Shown here: positions 52,728 to 62,450 of the stretch, in pieces
Layout of the letters: the number at the start of each line of letters is the position of its first letter
Position numbering within the stretch: the first letter of the stretch is position 1
DNA from: Gordonia spumicola
Lineage (GTDB): Bacteria; Actinomycetota; Actinomycetes; Mycobacteriales; Mycobacteriaceae
DNA length: 64,000 nt
Assembly (NCBI RefSeq): GCF_009932475.1
Contig: NZ_BJOV01000005.1
Location: 1,736,001 to 1,800,000, forward strand
Reading direction: 5' to 3'
Notes under the pieces: generated by a model
The model's input: the letters and a program-made list of their open reading frames with translations, nothing else
Told to the model about the DNA's origin: nothing
The model's database searches: none
Translations under genes and position numbers: made by a program

Positions 52728-52802
52728 TGCCCCGTGTCGGGCTCGAACCGACGAATGACCGCTTTATGAGAGCGGGGCCTTAACCAACTTGGCTAACGGG
52801 GC
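52728..52802 (-). tRNA. tRNA with CAU anticodon (elongator Met, or Ile2 with modified C)
   Basis: 75 nt on the minus strand. The acceptor stem is GCCCCGT/ACGGGGC, the anticodon loop is CTCATAA and the T arm contains GGTTCGAGCC. The discriminator is A. Whether it is Met or lysidine-modified Ile cannot be settled by eye; it is not the initiator type. Confidence 0.9.
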
Positions 52803-52890
52803 GAAGACGAGACTACCGACCGCCTCCGACCGGATGTGACACTGGTCGCCCCACCAGTCGACATGTCAATGTTCGTTGTATCGTTTGCGC

Positions 52891-53619
52891 GTGCCTTCCA
52901 TCGTCGCTCGTGGCCGTGACCGTGTGGCGTCCGCCGTGTCGCAGTCCAGCCAGATCGTCGGACGCGCCGCCGACGCGATCACCGCGCCCGGTGCACGGGC
53001 CATCGACGCCGCCATGGCGCTCAATCCGATCTCCGCGCAAGCCGCGCCGACCCCCGTCGACGGGGTCGAAGGCGCCAACCGACTGCTCAGGCAGCTCGGC
53101 ATCACCACGTTCACCCCGACGGTCGGACTCAGCTTCGACCTCACCTTGCCGGTCGCCGTCGGCGGAGCCGTGGCCGGTCCCTACACTCCCGGCATCGGCA
53201 ATCTGACGGTCGCCAACATGAGTGTGAACGCGGTCCGACGCGGCGAGATCCTGTACGGGTTCCTGCCCGTCGGCGTGTTCGCCGACTTCGGAGACAAGTC
53301 CGGAGTCCACGTCGCGTGGTTCAACCTGGAGTCGTTGCGGGGCGGACTCGGCTCGCCTCTCGGCGGACTCACCGACACCGTCATCGACGCCGTCGGCCGC
53401 CACGCTCGCGCCACCCCGATCCCCGACGCCGTCTACGACGCGACGGTCTCCCGGCTGAAGCGGGTGCTGAGCATCGTCCCGTCCAACGGCGTGCGCGGCG
53501 GCGTCGTCGACACCGGCTCCGGCGTGGTCGTCTGCGCCGTCTACGGCACGGTACGACGCCGTGGAACCACCTACTTCTTTCTGCCGTCGTTCGGCGTCAC
53601 CCGGGCGTGCCCGGACTGA
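52891..53619 (+). CDS. Conserved-looking protein of unknown function
   Basis: 242 residues from GTG 52891. A -10-like TATCGT at 52879-52884 lies 6 nt before the GTG, so it may be leaderless. The first ~60 residues are Ala-rich and helical. The rest is probably beta-rich, with TTFTPTVGLSFDLTLPVAVG, GPYTPGIGNLTVANMSVNAV and YFFLPSFGVTRACPD. Two Cys lie near the end. There is no clear signal peptide despite a secreted-looking composition. It converges with the OPT transporter gene. Confidence 0.6.
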   Translation: MPSIVARGRDRVASAVSQSSQIVGRAADAITAPGARAIDAAMALNPISAQAAPTPVDGVEGANRLLRQLGITTFTPTVGLSFDLTLPVAVGGAVAGPYTPGIGNLTVANMSVNAVRRGEILYGFLPVGVFADFGDKSGVHVAWFNLESLRGGLGSPLGGLTDTVIDAVGRHARATPIPDAVYDATVSRLKRVLSIVPSNGVRGGVVDTGSGVVVCAVYGTVRRRGTTYFFLPSFGVTRACPD

Positions 53620-53653
53620 CCTGGGGCGCGTCCTTCGGTTGCGCGGACTTCCG

Positions 53654-55702
53654 CTACTTCGTCAACGACGGCCCGCCGCTCATGCTCGCGTAGTCGCGCT
53701 CCGAGCGGATCTGCGTGTAGCGGTACGCCCCGAACACGATGGCGACGAAGACCACTATGCCGACGAGCTGAGCACTGTCGCCGTAGCCGTCCCCGACGAT
53801 GGACAGCGGAGCCTCCTCGTTCGTCGCGGCGACGACACCCGCGAATAGGACGCCGTAGATGCTCTCGCCGACGATCAGACCGGTCGCGAGGAGGACACCG
53901 AGCCTCTTGCGGCGGTCGGCGTCGGCCGCGCTCCGGGACGCCCACTTGTCGTAGTACATGCCGATGATCGCGCCGAGCGGAATCGTCAACGTCAACGACA
54001 TCGGCAGGTACATGCCCATGCCGACGGCCAGCGGGGGCAGTCGGTACTTCGACGTCGTGCGCTTGAGGGTCTCGTCGACGGCGATCACGGCGACACCGAT
54101 CAACGCGCCGACTCCGATGAGCGCCCAGTTGAGGTCGCCGCCGAACACGCCCGTCGCGAGGGTCTTCATGAGACCCGCCTGGGGCGCCGACAGCGTCCCC
54201 TTGACACCGTCCGCGTTCGTCGCACCGTCGAAGCCGAACGCGTTGTTCATCAGGCTCAGGATCGGCGGGATGATCGCCGACCCGAACAACACGCCGATCA
54301 CCAGCGCGACCTGCTGTTTCCACGGCGTCGCCCCGACCAGCTGGCCGGTCTTCAGGTCCTGCAGATTGTCGTTGGAGATGGTCGCGACGCCGAACACGAC
54401 GGCGGCCGTGAAGAGCGTGTAGGCGATGAGCGCCTCGACCTGCTTGGGGTCGTCGGTCGGGCCGTGGGTCACCTTGATCAGCAGCGCGGCCGTCAGGACC
54501 ACGAGGATGCCGACACCGGAGATCGGGCTGTTCGACGAACCGATCAGACCCGCCATGTAACCGCAGACCGCGGCGACCACGAGACCGATGATCAGCACGA
54601 AGACGATGCTGACGGCGATGATGCCTGCCAGCGAGTCGGAGATGTGCGAGTCGGCGGCGAAGTCCCACAGCAGCCAGCCGATGGGGATCATCGCGAGCAC
54701 GACGGTCAATCCGACCCACTGGATCGGGATGTCCCGCTCGGTCACGTCGACGGTGGTGCCCGCCTTGCGCGCCTTCGCGCTCGCCATGGCGGCGATGATG
54801 CCCTTGATGATCGGGCCGATGACTGTCGCGAGCGTCCAGATGGCGGCGACGGCGATGGCGCCCGCACCGACGAGCCGGACCTCGTGCGAGAACACGCCGC
54901 CGACGAAGTCGAGGAGGGTCTCATCACCCGACGGGCCCGATCCCCACGTGCGGATGGGCAGCATGACGAAGAACGAGATGACCAGTCCGACGATCATCGC
55001 GAGACCGACGGCCATGCCGACGAGATGTCCGACGCCGATGAGCGCGAGCGACAGGCTGCCGCTGACCATCGTCGCGCCGGAGCCGACCTTGAACGCGGCG
55101 GACGCCTCGGCGGCGACCAGCTTGAGCGAGGTCAGCAGCTGGAAGAAGGCCGCGCCGAGCGAACCGACGACGATCGCGCGCATGCCGCCGCGATTCTGGT
55201 CCACTCCGTCGCCGTCCGCGCCGTGTCGCTCCGACGCCTCCCCCACCTTGAGGACCTCGGCCGCGGCCACCCCCTCGGGATACGGCAGGTCCGACCCGGT
55301 GACGAGCGCGCGGCGCAACGGAATCGAGTACATGACGCCGAGGACTCCGCCGATCGCGCACACGGCGACGGTCGTCCAGTACGGGAAGCCGGACCACCAG
55401 CCGATCATGATCAGGCCGGGCAGGACGAACACGATCGCCGACAACGTGCCCGCGGCGGACGCGATGGTCTGGACGATGTTGTTCTCCATGATGGTGTGCT
55501 GCTTGAAGTAACGCAGCACCGCCATCGAGATGACGGCCGCCGGGATGGCGGTGGCGAACGTCAAACCGACCTTGAGTCCGAGGTAGACGTTCGCGGCGGT
55601 GAACACCAGAGTGATCAAGCCGCCGAGGATCACCGCCCTGACGGTGAGTTCGCGAACACCGGACGATGGCGCTTGTGGCGCGTCCGTGCTTGGCGCAGAC
55701 AT
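53654..55702 (-). CDS. OPT-family oligopeptide/metal-chelate transporter
   Basis: 682 residues with about 15-16 membrane helices. The family features are the N-terminal VYLGLKVGLTFATAIPAAVI and the conserved LPYPEGVAAAEVLKVGE. OPT proteins take up small peptides or metal complexes with protons. It is transcribed alone, with divergent neighbours. Confidence 0.9.
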   Translation of the reverse strand: MSAPSTDAPQAPSSGVRELTVRAVILGGLITLVFTAANVYLGLKVGLTFATAIPAAVISMAVLRYFKQHTIMENNIVQTIASAAGTLSAIVFVLPGLIMIGWWSGFPYWTTVAVCAIGGVLGVMYSIPLRRALVTGSDLPYPEGVAAAEVLKVGEASERHGADGDGVDQNRGGMRAIVVGSLGAAFFQLLTSLKLVAAEASAAFKVGSGATMVSGSLSLALIGVGHLVGMAVGLAMIVGLVISFFVMLPIRTWGSGPSGDETLLDFVGGVFSHEVRLVGAGAIAVAAIWTLATVIGPIIKGIIAAMASAKARKAGTTVDVTERDIPIQWVGLTVVLAMIPIGWLLWDFAADSHISDSLAGIIAVSIVFVLIIGLVVAAVCGYMAGLIGSSNSPISGVGILVVLTAALLIKVTHGPTDDPKQVEALIAYTLFTAAVVFGVATISNDNLQDLKTGQLVGATPWKQQVALVIGVLFGSAIIPPILSLMNNAFGFDGATNADGVKGTLSAPQAGLMKTLATGVFGGDLNWALIGVGALIGVAVIAVDETLKRTTSKYRLPPLAVGMGMYLPMSLTLTIPLGAIIGMYYDKWASRSAADADRRKRLGVLLATGLIVGESIYGVLFAGVVAATNEEAPLSIVGDGYGDSAQLVGIVVFVAIVFGAYRYTQIRSERDYASMSGGPSLTK

Positions 55703-55796
55703 GTGGTGGGGTCCTCCCGGATGGCGACGAATTACGTTGTCTCACGATAGAACCCGGTGGGACGCCGCACACGACGACCCGCAATTGTCCGCAATG

Positions 55797-57698
55797 TCAG
55801 ACGGCGTCCGCACCCGGTTCGAACGCCTGCTCCAACAGGCTCCGGCGGTACGCCTCCAGCGCGACGAGGTCGCCGAACAGCGCGTTGTAGCCGTCCGGGT
55901 CGCCTCCGGGCGACATGCGGCGCAGCTTCGACTTGATGTCGGCGATCTGCGAACCGACCCACACCTCCTGCGAGCGCGCGAGGACGCTCGAGATGTACTG
56001 CGGCACCTTGTCCTCTTCGACGGGCATCGGCTCCACCGCCAGTTCGGTGACCAGCGGACTGAACGCCGCGTCGTCGACGGCCTGGATCACGGCGTCCACC
56101 CACGTGGCTCCGCCGAGGCCGCTGGCCGTTCCCCCGGCGTCGGCGATAGCCTCCCGCAGCCGCCGATACGACGGGTCGCTGAAGCACTCGCCAGGCAACG
56201 AGTCGAACACGGTGCCCGCGATCGCCGGATACTGCATGGCCGACTTGAGGGCCTCCCGCTGAGCCCACAGGCGCGGGTCGTTCGGGAGCGGACGCGCGGT
56301 CGGCGGCGTCGACAACGCCTCCGGCCTCGTCCGACCGGCCGTGCCGCGCGCCTTCTGCTTGCCGCCGCCCTTGCGCGCCATGCCGCGCACCCGGACCAAC
56401 ACCTGGCCGACGTCGTCCCAGCCGACCCACCCGGCGAGTTGGCGGGCGTACTCGTCGCGCAGGGCGACGTCGCGGATCCGCGACACCACCGGCACGGCGT
56501 CGCGCAGTGCGCCGACCCGCCCCTCGGCGGTGTCCAGATCGTGATTGCGGATCAACGCCTTGATCGCGAACTCGAACATCGGGATGCGGCGGGCGATCAA
56601 GTCGCGCACCGCGCTGTCACCGGACTCCTGGCGGAGTTCGCAGGGATCCATGCCGTCGGGGGCCACGGCGACGAAGGTCTGCCCGGCGATCGCCTGCTCG
56701 CCCTCGAAGGCCTTGAGTGCGGCCGCCTGACCCGCGGCGTCGCCGTCGAAGGTGTAGATCACCTCGCCGCGGAAGTACGAGTCGTCCATCATCAGGCGGC
56801 GGATCAAGGCCAGGTGGTCCTCGCCGAACGCGGTGCCACAGGACGCGACCGCGGTCTCGACGCCTGCCGCGTGCATCGCCATGACGTCGGTGTACCCCTC
56901 GACGACCACCACCTGGTGGGCCTTCGCGATGTTCTTCTTCGCGTGGTCGAGCCCGAACAGCACCTGCGACTTCTTGTACAGCATCGTCTCGGGAGTGTTC
57001 ATGTACTTGCCCAGGTTGTCGTCGTCGAAGAGCTTGCGGGCCCCGAAGCCGATGACGTCGCCGCCGAGATTGCGGATGGGCCACAGCAGACGGCGGTGGA
57101 ATCGGTCGATGGGGCCCTTTCGGCCCTGTTTGGACAGGCCCGCGGCCTCGAGCTCGGAGAACGCGAAACCCTGCCCCTGCAGGGCCTTGGTCATCGTGTC
57201 CCACCCGGCGGGCGCGTAGCCGCAGCCGAACTTCTCGGCCGCCGCGGAGTCGAATCCGCGGCCGGTCAGGAAATCGCGCGCGGTCTGGGCGTCCGGGGTG
57301 CGAAGCTGATCGGCGTAGTAGCGCTGGGCGGCGGCGTTCGCCGCGACGAGCCGCGCACGGGTGCCGCGGTCTCGAGTGATCGTCGTGCCGCCGCCCTGGT
57401 AGTCGATGCGGTAGCCGATCCGGTCGGCGAGTTGCTCGACGGCTTCGACGAAGCTGACGTGCTCCTGCTTCTGGAGGAACGTGTAGACGTCGCCGCCCTC
57501 GCCGCAGCCGAAGCAGTGGAAGTGACCGTGATTCGGCCGGACGTGGAACGACGGCGACTTCTCGTCGTGGAACGGGCACAGACCCTTCATGCTGTCCGCG
57601 CCCGCCCGACGAAGAGCGACGTATTCGCCGATGACGTCCTCTATCCGCGTCTGCTCGCGGATCGCGGTGATGTCGCGATCGGGGATACGTCCTGCCAC
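55797..57698 (-). CDS. dnaG: DNA primase
   Basis: 633 residues from GTG 57698. The CHC2 zinc finger has Cys41, His44, Cys62 and Cys65 (CPFHDEKSPSFH, FHCFGCGEGG). The TOPRIM domain has VVVEGYTDVMAMHAAGV and YTFDGDAAGQAA. The C-terminal part is the helicase-interacting region. It makes RNA primers for the replisome. The DUF1508 gene lies 40 bp upstream on the same strand. Confidence 0.96.
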   Translation of the reverse strand: MAGRIPDRDITAIREQTRIEDVIGEYVALRRAGADSMKGLCPFHDEKSPSFHVRPNHGHFHCFGCGEGGDVYTFLQKQEHVSFVEAVEQLADRIGYRIDYQGGGTTITRDRGTRARLVAANAAAQRYYADQLRTPDAQTARDFLTGRGFDSAAAEKFGCGYAPAGWDTMTKALQGQGFAFSELEAAGLSKQGRKGPIDRFHRRLLWPIRNLGGDVIGFGARKLFDDDNLGKYMNTPETMLYKKSQVLFGLDHAKKNIAKAHQVVVVEGYTDVMAMHAAGVETAVASCGTAFGEDHLALIRRLMMDDSYFRGEVIYTFDGDAAGQAAALKAFEGEQAIAGQTFVAVAPDGMDPCELRQESGDSAVRDLIARRIPMFEFAIKALIRNHDLDTAEGRVGALRDAVPVVSRIRDVALRDEYARQLAGWVGWDDVGQVLVRVRGMARKGGGKQKARGTAGRTRPEALSTPPTARPLPNDPRLWAQREALKSAMQYPAIAGTVFDSLPGECFSDPSYRRLREAIADAGGTASGLGGATWVDAVIQAVDDAAFSPLVTELAVEPMPVEEDKVPQYISSVLARSQEVWVGSQIADIKSKLRRMSPGGDPDGYNALFGDLVALEAYRRSLLEQAFEPGADAV

Positions 57699-57738
57699 GA
57701 CCGCCAGTGTAGTCGTCCCGGCGGCCGGGCCCGGAGGG

Positions 57739-57918
57739 TCAGTCCTCCTCGACGACCTTCGCGCCGTCGGCCGCGCGCTGCACGGCCTCGGTGCCCTTGA
57801 TCGCGCCCTCCTTGGAAGCGTAGGGCTGGCTGGTGGCGACCACCTCGCCGTTGCCCGCGACCAGGTTGAAGTAGTACTTGCCGCCCGCGTTCTTCTTGAC
57901 CTTGAACGTTCCTGCCAT
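57739..57918 (-). CDS. DUF1508 (YegP-like) small protein
   Basis: 59 residues with one DUF1508 unit (FKVKKNAGGKYYFNLVAGNG, then TSQPYASKEGAIKGTEAV). E. coli YegP has two units; single-unit forms like this are common in actinobacteria. Function unknown. Ribosome-binding site AAGGACATGCGTC precedes the ATG. It lies 40 bp upstream of dnaG. Confidence 0.85.
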   Translation of the reverse strand: MAGTFKVKKNAGGKYYFNLVAGNGEVVATSQPYASKEGAIKGTEAVQRAADGAKVVEED

Positions 57919-58114
57919 GACGCATGTCCTTCCGTGACGTGAAGGTCGCCCCTCCATGTGGTCGACCTCACCTCCGATCGTGCACGGAAATCGATGTTTG
58001 CGCACGTCAGAAGGCATTTAATCCGTTCTGTCGCACCTGGGGTATACCGTGCCATTCACATCGAACACATGAGCGATCCGCTGCCGCGGACCGCGGACGG
58101 AGAAGGAGTGGGAC

Positions 58115-58591
58115 ATGTGTGAATGGGATCCCCGTTGCAGCGGGTCGGACGATCTGGTCGGCCACGCGCTGGCGTTGATCGCCCGTGGATCGTGGGCCGT
58201 GACCGGCGTGTACGGCGACGAGACGTCGCCGCCGATCGCGTACACCACCGGCCTCACGGAACTCGGCCGGCCGGAACTGGTCCTCACCGGCGTCGACCCG
58301 GAACGCGCCGGTCCGGTGCTCAACGAGGCCGCCGCGCGAGTGCTGCTGCAACCCGACTTCGCCGCAGGCTCCACGATCGGCGGCCTGACATCGGCGGCCG
58401 GTGTCGACTTCGCCGCGATCGACGTGATCGACACGTCCGACCTCCGCGTCACCGCGCTGCTGTTCGGTCGAGGGTTCCAGGCGGTCCAACTCGTGTGGAC
58501 CGACCGCGATCACCGTCTCCCGTGGGATCGCGGCTACCAGCTGGCCCCCGACGAGCAACCTTTGCTCGGCGTCCCCATGCCTGCCGGATGA
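58115..58591 (+). CDS. DUF4262 family protein
   Basis: 158 residues. It carries the family core SWAVTGVYGDETSPPIAYTT, then GLTELGRPELVLTG, and the closing FQAVQLVWTDRDHRLPWDRG. It is a cytosolic protein of unknown function. Its stop abuts the stop of the convergent 1005-residue gene with no gap. Confidence 0.8.
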   Translation: MCEWDPRCSGSDDLVGHALALIARGSWAVTGVYGDETSPPIAYTTGLTELGRPELVLTGVDPERAGPVLNEAAARVLLQPDFAAGSTIGGLTSAAGVDFAAIDVIDTSDLRVTALLFGRGFQAVQLVWTDRDHRLPWDRGYQLAPDEQPLLGVPMPAG

Positions 58592-61500
58592 TCAGGCGAG
58601 CGCGGCCGCCCGCACAGCGACGGCGTTCGCGATCAGGACGTCGGTCGACACCATGCCGGGGAAGTAGTCGGCCAGACGCGCCCACATCGCGCGCCCCTCG
58701 TCGGTGAGACCGCCCTGCTTCAGTCGTCCGTGCGCCTGCAGGCGGGCGACGGCCGCGAAGCACATCGACTGCATCGACAGCAGCATCCACGGGTTCCCGC
58801 CGGTGTCGACGCCGTCGAGCGCCTCGTTGCGGGCCGCGATCAGGTCGTACATCTCCGGCGACGACCGTCGGACATCGCGGAGCATGGTGTTGACGTGACG
58901 CGGAGCCTCCACACTCACCGGATCGGCCATCCACTCCACCCGTCGATGGAACGCGTCGATCGTTGCGCTGGTGCGCATGTCGAGGTCGAGCACGGGACCG
59001 GGGACGATCCGGAAGTGCTGGAACAACGCATCGACCATGTCGCGGCCCATCGCGTCGACGGCGAGCACGTTGCGGTCGAAGACGCCGGTCCGCGGGTCGC
59101 TCATCCGTCCCGACGCGAGTAGTCGGAGCAGTTCCTCGCCGCCACGGGTGGTCAGGTACGCCTGCACCTCGTCGCGGTCGGGGGCCGCGGGGTCGACTAT
59201 CGCCGACATCGCCAAGGTGCAGCCGATGTACGGATTCGGGTGCGACGCGCCGGAGCGTCCGGTCGACGTGAACGGCAGCTCGGCCAGACCCGAGCGGATG
59301 AACATCGCGGGCACCCGATCCGGCGACACCGGGCTGTCGGCGAGCGCCAGCAGCGACGCCGTCGGATCGGCCGTCAGCAGCTCGTCGACAGGGGCTTCCG
59401 CGGCGTCGAGCGGCGACTCGGTCGGGGGCGCGCCGGTCTCCTCGGCATGGGCCGCGTCCAGGCGCATCCACTCGTTGATCAACGGGTCTTCGACGACGAT
59501 GCTCGGCGCCGACGCCTGTCGACCGCCGCGGACGACCGTCGCGATCGGGGCCTCGTCGGTCTCCCCCGACTCGTCGTCGATGAGGGCGACCAGAGTCCCG
59601 GCGACGAGCCGCTTGGCCGCGTCGGCGACGCCCCGCGTCGCGAGGGAGAACTCGGCGCCCGACCGTCCGTCGGCGTCCCACTCGCGGACGATGTCGAGAT
59701 CACCGTCGAGGAGCGCGAACGAGACGTCGACGGCTCCCGGCACGTAGACGGCGAGACGGTGATGGTCGAGCGCGGTCACGTCGAGTTCGGCGAGGCTCGT
59801 CTGCCATGCCGCCGGGACTCCGGACCGTTCGATGCGGACGAGCGCATGCGGTGGGCGGACGACCAGTTCGAGCGTGTCGTCGCCCGCCGAGACCGAGGTG
59901 ATCCGTTCGGTCACGTCCGGCGCGAACTCGACGGTCTCGTCGTCGACCGAGAGGCCGTCACCGACGGTGAACTGCGTCGCCGACTCGGTCAGTCCCTTCT
60001 CGACCGGCAGTCGTACCGCGGGTTCGTGGACCACGTCGAGGCCTTCGGCGATGTCGGCCACTCGCCGCAGGTCGAGCCGGTACGAGTCGCTGACGGCGAT
60101 CTCGTAGCGGCCGAGCAACGGGCCGTCGACGCCGTCGAACGGGTCGGCCGACGTCACATAGTCCTCGGCGGCCCACGGGTAGTCCACGAGCCATTCTACG
60201 TCGCCCGCCCGACGGACCCGCACCCGCCACTCTTTGACGTCGTCGCCCTCGTGGGCGGGCAGGTCGACGAGGGGGCGTTCACCGAACACCGGGTCGCCGT
60301 CGCGGGTCGTGATGCCGGGCAGCGGTTCCGGGAGTTCGATGCTGGGGCTCTCCACCGGGCGCACACGGCGCGTCTGACCGGGACGTCCGTCGCGGTGGAC
60401 GGTGAGCGTGCTGTGTCCTTCGAGGTCGACGGTCCGCAGCAGCCAGCCCTCCCAGGGGCCGGCGTGGGTCTCGGTGATCGGGACCGGTGTGCGGCCGGAG
60501 CCGAGCAGCTGTGCGTCGTTCGGGACGAGCGCGACGACCGGTCCCGCGGGGAGCGTGCGGTGACGCGACATGACTCGCCCGTCGGGCGCGAACAGGACTA
60601 TCGGATCACCCGGCAGCAGGACCGGCACCGAACGCCTGGCGCCGGTGTCGAGGCTGACCAGCACGCATTCGCGCAGCGCAGCGGTCACCGGGATCACGGC
60701 GGCCTCGTTCGCGCCGACGGACACCTGTTCGGGGGCGTCGCCCGCCCACACCCGCCACGTGGTGGCGGCCGCGTCGGACGGCACGATCACGGTCAGCGAG
60801 CCTTCGGACACGTCGTACCGCAGTTCCGGGAATCGGGCGGTGCACAGGGCGACTGCGGCGGTATCGCCCGCGAGGAACGCCGCGCGCTCCAGGCGTACGC
60901 GCAGGGCGGCCAGGATCGTCGGCGGCAGGTCGACCGTCGCGGTCGTCAACCGGTCGCCCGCCCAGTCGTCGGGCGATGCGACGGTCGCGACGAGAGTCGC
61001 ACAGATCCGGGCGAGGAACGTCGCCGCGATGTCCGGGGCGTGATCGAGCAGCGTCCGGAATCCGTTCGGCAGCACCGACATTCGGTGTGCGAAACCCGGT
61101 TCGGTGAGGTGATCGAGAATCGCGGTGCCGGACGGCGCCCGACCGGCCGCGACGTGCGCTTCGATGACGTCGACGAGTGCGTCGACGTCTCGCGGCGGTA
61201 GACCGGCATGGAGTTCCAGGAGCGGGACGAGGTCGTCCGAGCGCAGTTCGGCGGCGTCCAGGAGGCCCGACTCGCGGAGCATGTCGCCGGCGAACGCGGT
61301 GACCGCGGCCGAGAACGATCGATCGGCAGGCACGCCGATGGCATCGAAGTAGCCGTTCCAGAAGTCACCGTCGGAGGTGCGGGTCGCGGCGTGTCCGACG
61401 AGAGTGGTCAGGATCAGCGCGGGGTGGCGAGTCAGGAGTGCGATGTGCGCACCGGACGGCATCTCGCGCATCAGAGCGCCGAGACGGGACTGCGCGGCGC

Positions 61501-61609
61501 GGAACTCCTCCGGGGTCGGGTTCGCTTCGACGACCAGCGCGACGGCGTCGAACCGGCCCCGGATACACGTCTCGATGTCATTGTTCTGCGAGGTCGCCGA
61601 ACCGGTCAT
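58592..61609 (-). CDS. Very large protein of unknown function (1005 residues)
   Basis: From ATG 61609 (MTGSATSQNNDIETCIRGRF). The first ~250 residues are helical. Residues ~270-640 read as repeated beta-rich segments (VPITETHAGPWEGWLLRTVD, GRYEIAVSDSYRLDLRRVAD), perhaps several sandwich domains. A Glu/Asp/Pro-rich linker (about 720-790) precedes a helical C-terminal domain with FHRRVEWMADPVSVEAPRHV and GNPWMLLSMQSMCFAAVARL. There is no membrane helix, signal peptide, P-loop or catalytic motif that I recognise. Neighbours give no clue. No ribosome-binding site is evident; the frame stays open to 61756 over a tandem repeat. Confidence 0.7.
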   Translation of the reverse strand: MTGSATSQNNDIETCIRGRFDAVALVVEANPTPEEFRAAQSRLGALMREMPSGAHIALLTRHPALILTTLVGHAATRTSDGDFWNGYFDAIGVPADRSFSAAVTAFAGDMLRESGLLDAAELRSDDLVPLLELHAGLPPRDVDALVDVIEAHVAAGRAPSGTAILDHLTEPGFAHRMSVLPNGFRTLLDHAPDIAATFLARICATLVATVASPDDWAGDRLTTATVDLPPTILAALRVRLERAAFLAGDTAAVALCTARFPELRYDVSEGSLTVIVPSDAAATTWRVWAGDAPEQVSVGANEAAVIPVTAALRECVLVSLDTGARRSVPVLLPGDPIVLFAPDGRVMSRHRTLPAGPVVALVPNDAQLLGSGRTPVPITETHAGPWEGWLLRTVDLEGHSTLTVHRDGRPGQTRRVRPVESPSIELPEPLPGITTRDGDPVFGERPLVDLPAHEGDDVKEWRVRVRRAGDVEWLVDYPWAAEDYVTSADPFDGVDGPLLGRYEIAVSDSYRLDLRRVADIAEGLDVVHEPAVRLPVEKGLTESATQFTVGDGLSVDDETVEFAPDVTERITSVSAGDDTLELVVRPPHALVRIERSGVPAAWQTSLAELDVTALDHHRLAVYVPGAVDVSFALLDGDLDIVREWDADGRSGAEFSLATRGVADAAKRLVAGTLVALIDDESGETDEAPIATVVRGGRQASAPSIVVEDPLINEWMRLDAAHAEETGAPPTESPLDAAEAPVDELLTADPTASLLALADSPVSPDRVPAMFIRSGLAELPFTSTGRSGASHPNPYIGCTLAMSAIVDPAAPDRDEVQAYLTTRGGEELLRLLASGRMSDPRTGVFDRNVLAVDAMGRDMVDALFQHFRIVPGPVLDLDMRTSATIDAFHRRVEWMADPVSVEAPRHVNTMLRDVRRSSPEMYDLIAARNEALDGVDTGGNPWMLLSMQSMCFAAVARLQAHGRLKQGGLTDEGRAMWARLADYFPGMVSTDVLIANAVAVRAAALA

Positions 61610-61935
61610 GCGTGTCTGTCCACACCTTCTGTCGTGGCGTCCGCGGGAGGGTTGCGGCGCGTGTTTGGGACGTCCGCGGGATGGACGCGGCACGTGTTCG
61701 GACGTCGGGTCGGGCGACATCGTCGTGCCGGGGGTCCACCCGAGGCAAGGACACAAGTTACTCCGCTCGGGCCACCCGTTTCGAGCCCCACCCGCCGGGA
61801 GTGGGAAGGCTCACGCCCGCGTCGGATCCGTGCCCGCACAACGCCGTCGCGCCCGATCCAGACCTTCCCGCCGACGCGGCGGAATCGGGGCGCGAAGCGA
61901 CGCGCCGCGATGCCGGACGTTCTATCGGCGGGTCG
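61610..61935. other. Intergenic region with imperfect 33-bp tandem repeat
   Basis: 326 bp without a credible gene, lying between the 1005-residue gene and the lipoprotein gene. Two 33-bp units starting CGTCCGCGGGA lie at 61638-61670 and 61671-61703, 26 of 33 identical. On the minus strand they would encode PSRGR-containing repeats in frame with the large gene. No promoter is identified with confidence. Confidence 0.5.
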
Positions 61936-62370
61936 TCAGTGATCGCCCTGTCGGCGGCACTCGGCCTCGGTGTGGGTCTGGATGCATTCGGCCCATTCCC
62001 GCTGACCGTCACCCCAGTCGGTACCTGCGTGCTGGCCGACGTTCACCTGCCAGGTGTAGTTCGTGCACACGAGTTGGGTGCCCGACGCATCGTAGGCGAA
62101 CGATCCCGTCTGGTAGCCGTAGCACTGATCGCCCGCCGACACCGCCGAGTCGGACGGCGCCGGACTGGGTGCGACCGTCGGTTCGTCGGTGGTGACCTCC
62201 GTGGTCGACGTCGGCGACAACGTGCTCGTCACCGTCACCGTGGAGACGGCACTGGTCGACGTCGCACTGACGCTCTGCGGACCCGACGTCGCGGGGTCGC
62301 CGCCACACCCCGCGATCACCGTCGTCATCACTGCGAGGGTCGCCACGACGGCCCGATTCCGGAGTCTCAT
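61936..62370 (-). CDS. Putative lipoprotein
   Basis: 144 residues. The signal peptide MRLRNRAVVATLAVMTTVIA leads to the lipobox TVIAGC. A long Ser/Thr/Val-rich spacer (about 25-75) is followed by a small Cys-containing domain (DQCYGYQTGSFAYDASGTQL, NYTWQVNVGQHAG, ECIQTHTEAECRRQGDH). Four Cys after the lipid Cys suggest two disulfides. No family is recognised. Confidence 0.7.
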   Translation of the reverse strand: MRLRNRAVVATLAVMTTVIAGCGGDPATSGPQSVSATSTSAVSTVTVTSTLSPTSTTEVTTDEPTVAPSPAPSDSAVSAGDQCYGYQTGSFAYDASGTQLVCTNYTWQVNVGQHAGTDWGDGQREWAECIQTHTEAECRRQGDH

Positions 62371-62450
62371 GCCACGCCTTTCACCGATTCGACGACCGGA
62401 TCGTAACCGCTCGATGCGCGGTGGTCATTCGTTCGACCCCGCATGCGGAC

